Below, one piece after another: positions 34,701 to 46,700 of a stretch of DNA of 64,000 bases. The notes under the pieces were generated by a model. It did not search any database and had not been told where the DNA came from. It was given only the letters and a program-made list of their open reading frames with translations. Origin of the DNA: Mactra quadrangularis (lineage: Eukaryota > Mollusca > Bivalvia > Venerida > Mactridae); contig CM046295.1 of the NCBI GenBank assembly GCA_025267735.1, positions 6,719,270 through 6,783,269 on the forward strand, given 5' to 3'. Positions within the stretch are counted from its first letter, which is position 1, and each line of letters starts with the position of its first letter. Made by a program: the position numbers and the translations under genes.

Positions 34701-37700
34701 TTTAACACTATTGTAAATGTGTGATTTTTTTTCAATTTTTAAAAGGCACCCTGCTATTTTTACTTTAGAACAAAACATTACTGTATATGTAAGTATTCTG
34801 TTGCTTAATTTGTTTCAATAAATGAAGAAAAATATTTCACTGGGTAGGTCGATAGATACCAGGAGCCTGCTTATTAGGGGTTGTCTGCAACAAAATGTGA
34901 AAAAAACTTCCTAGGGGGGTAGATACATACATGCCATTGGATCAATTGAACAAGGAGACAGTACAACAAATGGAGTAAAAGATTTCTTAAAAAGGTAGAA
35001 AATAGGCACCAGTTGCCAAATGACCAGGGATAATAGTCATAGGCATAAAGTCTGAATAAATAAGCATACCCCTGCATGAACATCAATTAAAATTGGTTGG
35101 TCCTTTAGATGCTCTGGCTGCCGTAAAATAAGATTAACTTGTGATAACTAGGCTTAAATAAGTATAAAAAAGGAACTAAGATTTGTTAATGCACATAGTC
35201 CTTTATCCCATAATCTCAGGATACTTTACTCCGCTATGCTGCGTTACAGAGTGTAATGGAAGAAAGTACTGTGGTTGCTAACGATGGCCAATGTATTGAA
35301 TTGATATAACTGTTTATCTCTATTTTACAGTTGTTGCCATGAAGATGTTAAAAACATTAAATAGTATAGGTATATTTAAAAATGATGATGTCTGGTTCCC
35401 GACATACTATACTTATAATACAATGTGGAATTTCTCTGATGCCAGTCCTATATTAGCTAAGGTAAGGTTGGTTCCCCTTTTTCTGCCCTAATTTTACTTA
35501 TTCATGCTGATACTTCAATCTTTATAGATTCCTAATACTGTCTGATGAGTTTACAATTATTGGACATCATTTTTCAAGTTTGTCAACTATTACATAAGAC
35601 CTTATTTAGAGCTAATGTTCATGAAATCTGGTACTCTCCAATACATTGGTTCAAAAGATTCACTCGCTCACTTTCTACCTCTGCTAAAATACTACGTTCA
35701 AGCTGATATTTCTATTTTTAGACAGAGTTACAAAATCATTTAAATCGCATGACTGTCACGTGGTTTTTAAAAAATAGATGCAAAAAATTCTCACGCCTGT
35801 AATTTCAAAATATCGAAATGCAAAGATGTTTGACAGTTTTGCATTAGTTAGATAATAAAAAAAACGGGAATGAAAGTAAACATTGATCTTTTTAAATGTG
35901 TATCTCTGATCTTTTAACTGTAAACATAGAGCAACTTATTGAACTTAAATACAAAGTGTAGCCGCGCTATATATGACATCATACGAGGTTGCATTCGTCA
36001 CTAGTATGATCATATATATACGGTAATGTTTACTCGTTCAACCAATGAAAATGCATATAAAGTTTTTCAGCTAAATTGAAATTTGGTAAACTTTCATTGG
36101 ACGTTCATAGTAAAGGTCAATATCATAAATCGACACGATTTAAGGCAGCGGGTGAATGTAATGTATTCACTGAGCTGCGAAGGGAGCGTAGAAATCTGGT
36201 AACTTAACTTTTCTTCATAGAAATCTCAGACAATGATGTGAAGGGAAACTAGGTCACTTGGTCAAATCTAAGAACATCATTTGTTGGGAAAACATGTAAT
36301 TACTTATTGTAGTCTAGTACATTGATTGGATGAACTGCCTACCTCTTATGGTTTCGACTTTTCAGGAGAAACTTAAACAACACTCTAAAAGAATATTGCA
36401 TTCAAAATTAACCATTCACTGAGTGCTTTGTAGCAATAATTTTGTTTTTCACCAGCCTGGATACAAAAACATTTAATCTTATACTATACGTTCAATAACA
36501 TTACCCCTGTTCATTAAGAAACCTATAATGTGTCTCCTATCTTGTATGTAATTTATTCTCTTTCGTGTACAATATACAATGATTATTTATCTATTTGGTC
36601 AGCACAAAAATAGTCTACATTCTTCTTTATTTACATGGAGTTAGTTTATTTTTATGAGTCCGTATGAAACCAGTCTACATCCTTCTTTATTTACATGTGG
36701 TTAGACTATTTTATGGGTTTACCTTTTGGTCTATAATATACTCCTTGTTAAATGGAAAGTTTACTGAAGTCTTTTATTTGAGAGGAGGGGAAGAGCCTTT
36801 GGGTCTGTAAGGTTTACTTATATATTGGAGTCATAACTTATCTAATTATAGTATAGTTTAATGGAAAAGTTTATTGTTTTAGGTTAATTTAGCTGTCAGG
36901 TTTCTGGACAATTGTTATTTACTGCTTTGCTGTCTGAATGTCTACGTTGTTATATAATCACATAAACATATACTCGGTACAAAAAATCAAAACATTGATA
37001 TTTAATTTGCCTTCAAATCCCCATTTTACCGTAACCTTTCACTTAAATTAGGACAGAGATTGCTAAATTATGTTTTTGGATCACTGTTTTTTGGGCTGTT
37101 TGGTAGGTCTGTGTTTTTAACTGTTGCTGTTCCCAATATGAATGTTTACACCGTTTTATACTGATGTTAAAACTGTATTTTTTCTAATGATCCAATATAA
37201 CAGGGGTTTAGCGAAAAACGATCGTAACTCAATGTTAGAAAGGATTGACTGTTTTCCGCTAAACCTACAAGAAGTTGTGTATATATAATTGCAACGATAT
37301 TCATTCAATTTAGGAGTTTTCAATCAATTATTATTAAATTGAATATACCGTTTTGTAAGTTGCATGCAGAAACAATCTGTACAGTGAATGTTACGGTTGT
37401 TTGATTGAATCCACGTAAAATGTTGTTTACAGTACCATATATTTATTATTTCAGAAACTATCAGAAAATGATGCTGTTAGATTACTCACCTTAAATTGTG
37501 GTCATAAACCATATATAAATGCCTTACACAGTAAAGTAAGTAATCACTATCCAAGTATATTTGTATTTTGGGGTTTATAATATTATGCATTTATTTTGGT
37601 AGAACTGTTATGTAGTTTTTTTATGAGAAGAACTGAGAATAGTTAAGGCCAAGTAGTTACAACATTGAACTGGTCATTATTGGATAGCTAGCTCTGTGCT

Positions 37701-40700
37701 TGTTAAAATTGTATCCATTGTTTCCCTGAACTTTTGTTAAAGCATTAATCTGTAAGTTTTCTCTTTTATTTAAGAGGTTTAAGGATGATCTGTTCATGAA
37801 TCCAATGAAAACATTTTGTTTTGACTTGGCAAAAATGTTGCCTTTACTGTGCCCTCGTATTGACATGGCACTTCATTATTTTATATTCGTTAAGTTTGTT
37901 AAGTTAACAAAGTATATCGACATACACATGTGAACCATGTGGCATAATATAAATGTATTTGTATTTAACTACTGAATTAATAATTGTATTGTTCTTTTTA
38001 GAATGTATTTTATGTAATCAAAGCATCATTGAGTATTCTACACAATATAGCCAGAAATTCGGGTATGAAACATTTGTTTGATGAAAACAAAACTTCAGAG
38101 GTAATTTTCCTTATGATTTATACATTTTGTCACCATAAATAGCATCATGATCCTTTAAATAGCTACTTGTTTACATTAATAATCAATGTTCCTAATATTA
38201 GAAAACAGGATACTAAAATTACATCATAATGCTATATATAGTACATTGTTTCTATAAATAGTTATATGTGACTACAAATGCATCAAAATACTATAAATAG
38301 TAAATTGTTACTATAAATATGCTTGTGTTATTAAAAATAAAAACATTATGCTATAGATAGTTACCTGATGATAAAATATTGCTATAACTTTAACAGTATC
38401 ATTATTGAGCAATATACCATGAATTAGATAAAAAATATATAGCAATGCTTTACTCTCAACAATTTCCTGCTTAAAAATCTCATTTAATATCTCTATTTGA
38501 TGGTCAATTAAAATCTAAATTTGGGCCCAAGGAGAAAAAATGTGTATTTAATTAAACTATTTTATCCATCTGTTTTTATCAATCATTATTTTAAAACAAT
38601 TTAGGTTTAAGTAGCATTTAAATTGATCTCAAAAATCAGGTTAAGCACATGTTTAAATTCTATTTCCAGTTGTTTTTACTATAATTGTTTTGCATGATTA
38701 TATTTAGACTCCCAATTAAACCTATGTTCCCTTCAGAACTTATCTATGAAAATTGAGAATTACCTAAACAGTTTCAAAGTATCATTGTGTTCATTATAAA
38801 CTACGCTTGGTACAAGCAGTTTTTAGCTGATTCATTGAGTAACTATTTATTAATAGAATGGATAATATTTTGTTTGTACCAGGGTTTAATCTAATACAGG
38901 TATATTCACTACATTGTGCTCTAGTTTGCTTAACTTGTAAGCCCTAAATGTTCTTAACTTATGTTCATTGTACCAAAAAAAACTACGTTTTTTCACAAGT
39001 ACAATTTTTTTTTATTTGTGGATTACCATAATTCATATAATGTGTCCATATATGATTGAGCATTCTTTTTTAACAACATTTAACTATAATGATTCTGTAA
39101 ATAGTAATTTGTTACAATTAAAATAATTTTGACTAAATATAGCAATATGTTACTATAAATAGCAACAATCTTGTATTTCTTTAATATTTCAGACCATAAT
39201 GCCTTTCATAGACTCAGAAGATGAAATGTTAAAGATTTTAGCATCTTTGACTATAGCTAACATTGTTGACGAGGAGGAGAATAAAACAATTATTGTTGAA
39301 ACTCGTGAGTATACTTTCAACATTAAAATTATAGATACAGGGATAAAAGTCTTTAGGATTTACCCTGAAGTTCAGTATTGATGGGTACTGAGAAAGAGTT
39401 CTTTTCTTCTGTCATTGAGTTAGTTTTTCATTTTTAGACGGATTTTTCAAAGACAAAATCGGCTTATAGTTTGGCGAAACACGGGCAGGCAAATGGGTGG
39501 GCGGGCGGTTGTCCGGTGTCGTTAACAACTGCGTTAAAGTTATCAATTTAGCATATATTTCTGCCATTTATTGTCAGATCTTTATGAAACTTCATACAAT
39601 GATAATATACCATGTGATGAACAGAATTAGAAAGGAACCACAACTCTACCTGGCTTTATTATGGATTATTTCCCTTTGTAATTTTTGGGTTAAAGTTTTA
39701 AAATCTGGTTTTAATGTGTTCTCTACATTACATTTCTTGTTACAATTAAATTTTAATTAAGGTACATTAACGCATTTTGATAGTTTTGATGGATTGTAAC
39801 ATTTAAAAGGGGGTTAATGCATGTCCCACTGGCAATTGAATACAATTAATATTCTTTTTCAAATACAATATTGTATTATAAAAGTATGTGTGCGTAACCC
39901 GATAAACATCCTTGGTCCGAACTGAGATTTGGAACAATGGCCTCTTGAGTTGTTAGCGGACACTCTACCATGTCGCCATAAAAGCTAGATTAAAGGCAAG
40001 GTATTACAAATCTCTGCTACATGTGTAAAGTGCAATTTTATTTCTGTTTGTAGGGACGATACACAACATAGTGGGATGGATTGATAAAGCTATAAATCTA
40101 CCTAGGAGAAGATATAAAGGATTTACACCTCAAGAATTAACTGAAGGTTTAAATAAACTAGCAGTTAATGATAGTAACAAAATGAGGGTAAAATATACCA
40201 ATTTGTTATCTTCAGTTCTTTCATGGAAACTGTGTCTGTAGCGCAGTTAGTTGCACGGGGAGTTTGAGTCTATTTTACCGTAAGGGGGGTATAAATTTGG
40301 ATACCACCTTTCATAAAAATTTGACAATAATGTTGGTTTGCTGCAATTACTGACAGAGGTATATGGGAAAATTGGCAGCCTTTTGGAAAGGTGTGAACTG
40401 GCTGTAGACTAAAGTCCGGAGAAGCTATGTTAGTTTTGCTTGGCACAGTAAAAGGACCATTATTTTTATTGATATGCCAGTAAGCCCAACCAAATTAAAT
40501 CTTTTCAGTTTATTAGTGATCGCTCCCTTTAGTACAAGGATTACTTGGGCAAATCAATGAGTTAGTGCAAAAATATTTCAACTATAAGTAAATAAAGAAA
40601 TTTGACAGGTCAAAGAACAACTGTATTTTTTATTACCACATTAAGATTACCAATTTCAGGAGGAAACTGATGTTCCACTATATATTTTACTGTTATTTGT

Positions 40701-43637
40701 TTCAATTGGCCAAGTGATATATTTGGTACAAGGATGCTTAACATAAGTGTCTGTAAAATCATTGAAACTGAAAATGTTTGAAAATTGTTTAAAATTGAGT
40801 TCGTTTTCTGAAAGAATCATGGAACTTTATGTATGAATCCTGATGTTTTTATTTTGTCTTAGATAATAGATGAGGGTGGTCTTCCTTTAATTCTCAAAAT
40901 GTTACAATACGAAGATGTCCGAGAACAAAGTTCAGCTGGAAGAATCATCTGGACATTATCTTTTGACAAAGAAGTTAGAGAAATTTTCTTAGCCAACACT
41001 GATCTCATTTCGACACTGGAGAAGCTAGTTGAAAGTACGAATAAAAGTGTACAACAAAATGCTAGTGGATCTTTATGGATTATAAAGGGAGAGAATGACA
41101 TATCAAGAGAAACCAGTAAGTTATAGTTACCTCCTTTTGTTGTAAAAACGTTCATTTTAGTCGAACAGCATTTAACTGACACTCAATTAAGTTCTGTTTG
41201 AAATCGTAACATGTATGTTTGATACCCGTCACTTACATGAAATGATCTTGATATTGCGTTAAACATTAACACATTTAACTTAATTAACTGTTCTAAATTT
41301 AGATCTACGTTAAAATTTCGAATATGCATAGAGTATCAGTTCAATACTATTTGACTGTAATGTATTTTTTGTAAACAATGTGTGTTACCTCCCCTTTTTA
41401 TTTTGAAGTATGAGATTGTGTTTAAAAGATATCGTTATACGTATTTTATTCTAGAAGAAATGATACAAGCTTGTAGCATGAACTCTTTGTAGTTTGTGAC
41501 CGATGGTAAACTTGTGCTAAAAATTAAAATAAAATATGATTTTGACATCACAAGAAAACTTACTTTGATTTAAAGAAAATTAAAATTCTTTTGACATCGC
41601 TAATCTGTGACAAAAATTGTAATCAAATTGTTAGTAACTTTTTGTAAGCAGATCAGTAATTAAATGCTTTATGACTACATGATTTGAATATAAAATTATT
41701 TGGTATGTTTAAAACAGAATTTAACTAAAACATACCTTTTATATGTAAGTTTTAACAGTGCAATACCTAGCCCTTGATTTTTGAATATAAAATTTCATCT
41801 TTAAAGCAGTTTGATGATTATTTATTCTTTTTTAATACCAAAACAAACTTATATTTTAAATTCTGTTGCATAGAAAGTATGAGTATCGATGTCTTTGAAA
41901 ACACAAAATGTTACCTTTTCTTCTCTATTGTAAGACTTTTTCTTTACCATTTATATAAAACACGTGCAATTTGTTCACATCAATGTTTAATATTATGATT
42001 TGACACTTTTGTATTAAAATTAGATGTGTTTTATTGATTCTACCTTAAGCATTATCCAAATGGTTCGTTAAAAAAGAAAAAAAAATGTATTGTGATCTAA
42101 AAATAGATTTTTGTATTATGTTCTTAAAATAGAAACTTCATTATACAATGGAAGAGCAATATGCTTTCTTGTCATTTGTTTTCATTAACGCCTACAAAGA
42201 ATGAAAATTTTACCATGTTTGTTTATAAGCTTCGATTATACTAATGACTTCGTAAATAAAATTTTGTGTTGTATATTTCTTTATGCAATGTTTTCAATAG
42301 AATAATATAAATGTGTTCTAAAATCAGATTTTTACATTGAATTCCAAAAATAGATTTTTGTATTGTATTCTATATCTTGATTTTAATATAAGACTTCTCC
42401 TAATTTACGTTATCATAAAGTAGTCTATTGGAATAACTTTCTTATTTCAAAATCTAATATGTGTTCTAAAAATAGGATATTTGCATTGTATACTATAAAT
42501 AGATTTTTGTATTGTGTTCTATTAATAGAATATTTGGATTGTAAACTATAAATAGATTTTTGTATTGTGTTTTGAAAAAAGAATATTTGTATTGTATTCT
42601 ATGAATATATTTTGTGTTTATTAATAGAATGCTAGTTTAGTATTCTATAATTATATAGATAATGTGTTCTATTAATAGAATACAAGTATTTTGTTCTAAA
42701 TATAGGATATGACTTCTGTTTAGCGTAGTTTTATAATATTTAAGAGATATGAACTTTTTGTTAGAGGCAGCCAACAACCCTGATGCTCCATATAGTAAGT
42801 TGGTCACTATAAAATAGTAAGTTAATGCATTGTTGCACTGTTATGTATTACCATTGATTTTTTTGTCATTTTTATTAACAATTGGCCAATTTTCAAACTT
42901 AAATATTTAATCATTTGCCCATAAAACATTACACAGACTCTTGTTTGTTACGCTTTATAGGAGTAGTTGATTTTCTTAAATGCGTTTTCAAAGGATAACG
43001 TCCTTTTACGTTTACAAATTTTACCAAAGTTACCACACTGTCGGAAAATTAGTGCACCAATACAGTTGAAAAAATGCATGCGTTTTAAACAATGTAGTGA
43101 TCGATTTTTATCGACAATGTTTTAAAACTATGAGCGATGAAAAGCTTTTTTGGAGTGGAGAACTTGATGTTTTCAAAATAGATTTTAGAATTTGATTTTT
43201 AGTACTTTCATATAATTTTGCTTGGAATTCTTATGAGTGAGGCTTCTGCTGCGACGTAAGACAACGGCTTCCCGTCAGATAGGCTGTATTTATAATTGAT
43301 AATTGTCTTATATTTTGGAACCATTTAGTGCGGATATTTGATGTTAGTTTTATTATATTATTTTCTTTCTTCGTTCAAACGAGGAATTCAATTATTACCT
43401 GTTTACTTAACTAGGAACACAGTTCAAGTCTGCACAGTCTCAAAACCCCACCAGAACAAACTACATAATTATTTTCCACTGTACAATTTCCACTTGTCAA
43501 AATTTCACATATTTAGGTTGATTTTTATGTTGGTTTAGTTCAGACGTAGCTTACTAGCTAATTGGTTTACACAAATATGAATGTTGACTCTTCAGGCGAA
43601 TTGCATACATCAAAATGTGCATATGATATTATTATTA

Positions 43638-43700
<63 letters not shown>

Positions 43701-46700
43701 GCATCATTATTATTATCATTATTATTATATAACATCTACAGTGAGTGACTGGCTGACCAGATGGGTGTACGTCTTGAATATCCTCAATTTTATTCTAAAC
43801 TGTTTTACTCCTTTCACCAATACCGCTAAGAATTTTGTTGCCATGAAAGCTTAGCGCTGTGAACAACTTTATAAATCTGCTTGATATCTAACGTCTTGAA
43901 CTGCATAATGGGCGTATGTTGTGGTTTAGTTTTAAAATTAATTGCAATTACAACTGTATATCATAAATGTCTTTAAATTCGGCTTGTGTTATCTTGTATA
44001 AACATTGTTTTATTAACTGCTGATTTTAGTGAAATGTTTTAAGCAATTTTAATTACGTTGCCATAACTGTAGATATATAGTACTGCTTAAATAGAATATT
44101 TGTTAATTTGTTAATTTTATAAGCATGGAAGTTACTAAAATTTTGTAAAAAAAACGCTTTTAAAGTCTGGCTGTGGAATATTTTAACAGTTTGTTCTGAT
44201 ACTTTGCATATGAATGAAAAAAGCGAAGGCTTAATTGGTATTTTTATTTTCATTCTTTTAATGATAATTGTGTATGCTTGCGATAATTCAATAAAATATC
44301 ATATACTTATATTTAGAGCAATTGTCCAAAAACCTTTAAGTCTTATAAAAATGAAATCACTATTGCAACATTATAGTTCAACACTTGTCGAACATCTTTG
44401 AAGGTATTTAATTGTTTTATGTTGCTGTCAATTGATATACATATTTTAGCGTATATTTTAAATTCTTATCAGTTTACAAGCACATGTTGCCAAATTTGTT
44501 AAATATGTAAGTCACCCTCGAATGCTTAAGCCACAAGCTGAATTGCATCACAATGCTGATTATAGTCAAAGTGTCAACACACCAGTACAGAGTCTTGGTT
44601 TTTAGTTAAAAAAAACACAACAAGATCTATTTATAACATAGCTAAAGTACCGATTCAGAGGTTGATTATAATGTCTTTAGAGGAATATGGTTTCAGTTCA
44701 AGTCTGGGTGCCATTATCTTTCACAGTAGTTGTGGTTTCATGTCCAGGAATTTTGCATTTAATAATTTTATCAGTAGTACTATTGCATGTTGTCTTTTAG
44801 TATTTGTGATATGCATTTATACAGCTCTATGTAAAATGGTCCACCTTTTTTGTTGGGTTTAAGTTTCTGACTTATAGTCATGGCAGTCTCTTACTGTACG
44901 ACATTCTACCATGGGTTGTTGTCAATATTCTGATCATACTCTTGCTCTTCATTTAAGACAGTAGGAAGTTACTTAAAGGAACTAGTTGACAGATTTGGTT
45001 ATTTTTTTCTATAACTTCAAAATACCATTCAGCATCTGTAAATGGGTCTAAAATAACTTTTATTATTTTAAGATAAACTGACATACATGTAGCAAGAAGT
45101 ATGCAATAAAAGTCACAAATATTTACTACATGAAACACCATCATTTGCAGTTGTATGTCAATTTGCGCTAAAATTATCATTATCAGAACACTACTTTCCT
45201 GCTTCAATTTTTTCAATATTTATTAGTTTTACAAAAAGTTGATATTTAAGTTTAAATCTGTGAATGAGTACCTTTAAGGAGGACGATGTTAAACTGGTGC
45301 ATGTTAGCAATGATAAATATGTGATCTATCAGTCTATAATAGAATTCGGTCGTAAAAAGAACTTTTATAAAGTATATATATAGTATATTGAATAGGCTTT
45401 CAAGGAGTGTGTTTGTCATAGGAAGTTGAAAAGTTTTTAATGGTCTTGTGAAGAAAAGTTATTCAATGGGATCCCAAAAATAGTGTTTTTGATGCCTTTC
45501 TAAAATGGTGAATTTAAAGGTCTTTGAAAGAAATTTTATTTAATGAGCTTTTAAAATTAGTACGATGTATTAATGAGCTTGAAAATTATTATATACGCTG
45601 TGCTTGCAATGGTTCTTGAAATAATCATCATACAATGGCATCATGTGATTGAATCGATCTAAGAAATTTGGATCTAAAAAGTGATTGTCCAAGCATGTCA
45701 TATTCGCAGCAAGCTCATTATAATAAAATATCTTGTTTGTATATTTATTTGTTGCCAATGATAGAATTCTTAAAGTAAATGTTTTAATATGATATATTTT
45801 AGAGCCCAAACCTCCTGCCACCAAGTGCCATGTAATGCTCAGTTACTCCTGGTCGGACAAAGAAGCTGTCTGTGAATTAAGAGACAAATTAAGGGTAAGT
45901 ACTTTTGTAGTTATTTTCTTAACTGAGTCCATAGTTCAGATGGTAGGGCAACAGGATATTAAGTTATCTAAATTGGCAATAACAAACGAGGCGGTTTACT
46001 TATTCCTTTCATGGGCATTTGACAATAGTGTAGATTTTCCTCCACTTATAATGTATAAGAAGAATTTTTCGACCTTGTAGAAGAGTTATTACTTGTTATT
46101 AATATAGAATAGGGTCCATGCAAACTAGATAAGGGCAACTTATAACTGTCAAATAAAAATTATTGTGTTGACATAGTGTAAAACTATATTTATCTCCCCT
46201 TATTTTAGCTCTAAAGGCAGAAGGTTATGCTTTATGAGAAGATAGCGAAAGAGTGAAGTATTCATTTACACATCAAATAGTTAACTCCCTTCTATTTCAT
46301 CTATCGAGACAAATAAATTGTATCCCGTTATTTTAATTCTTCTGACTGAAGATTATGCTATATGGATAAATTATCTCCCTTTATTTCGACTCTTCAGGTA
46401 GATAAATTATCTCCCTTTTTAAGACTTCGCGCAGATAAATTATCTCCCTTTATTTCAACTCTTTAGACAAAAGGTTTTACTAAATGGGTAATTATCTCCT
46501 TTATTTCAACTATTCAGGCAGAAGGTTATGCTATATGGATAGACATAGAAAAAGATTCAACATTAGATGGAATGGCAAACGCTATAGAACATTCAGCGAT
46601 TGTTCTCATATGTATGTCAGAAAAGTATAAACAAAATCCTAATTGTAGAACAGGTTTGTATTGGGCAATCTTTGTAAACATATTACTTTTATACTTGATT

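Larger units (their letters stand above)
42795..45802 (+). other. Gene 2 intron 10 (3 kb)
   Basis: Phase-1 intron containing an (ATT)n microsatellite (43627-43730) and a TTAA-flanked MITE (44973-45277). No other exon is supported. Confidence 0.6.

Noticed and set aside
34768..34788. Possible small exon in intron 3 (TTTTTACTTTAG ... GTAAGT)
   Set aside because: The segment is 20 nt, not a multiple of three, so it would break the frame between exons 3 and 4.
44473..44506. Possible small exon in intron 10 (TTATCAG ... GTAAGT)
   Set aside because: 34 nt would shift the frame between the microexon and the TIR exon.
45835..46080. Read-through of exon 11 into the intron (VSTFVVIFLTES...)
   Set aside because: The strong GTAAGT at 45895 and the exact phase match to exon 12 show the true exon ends at 45894.
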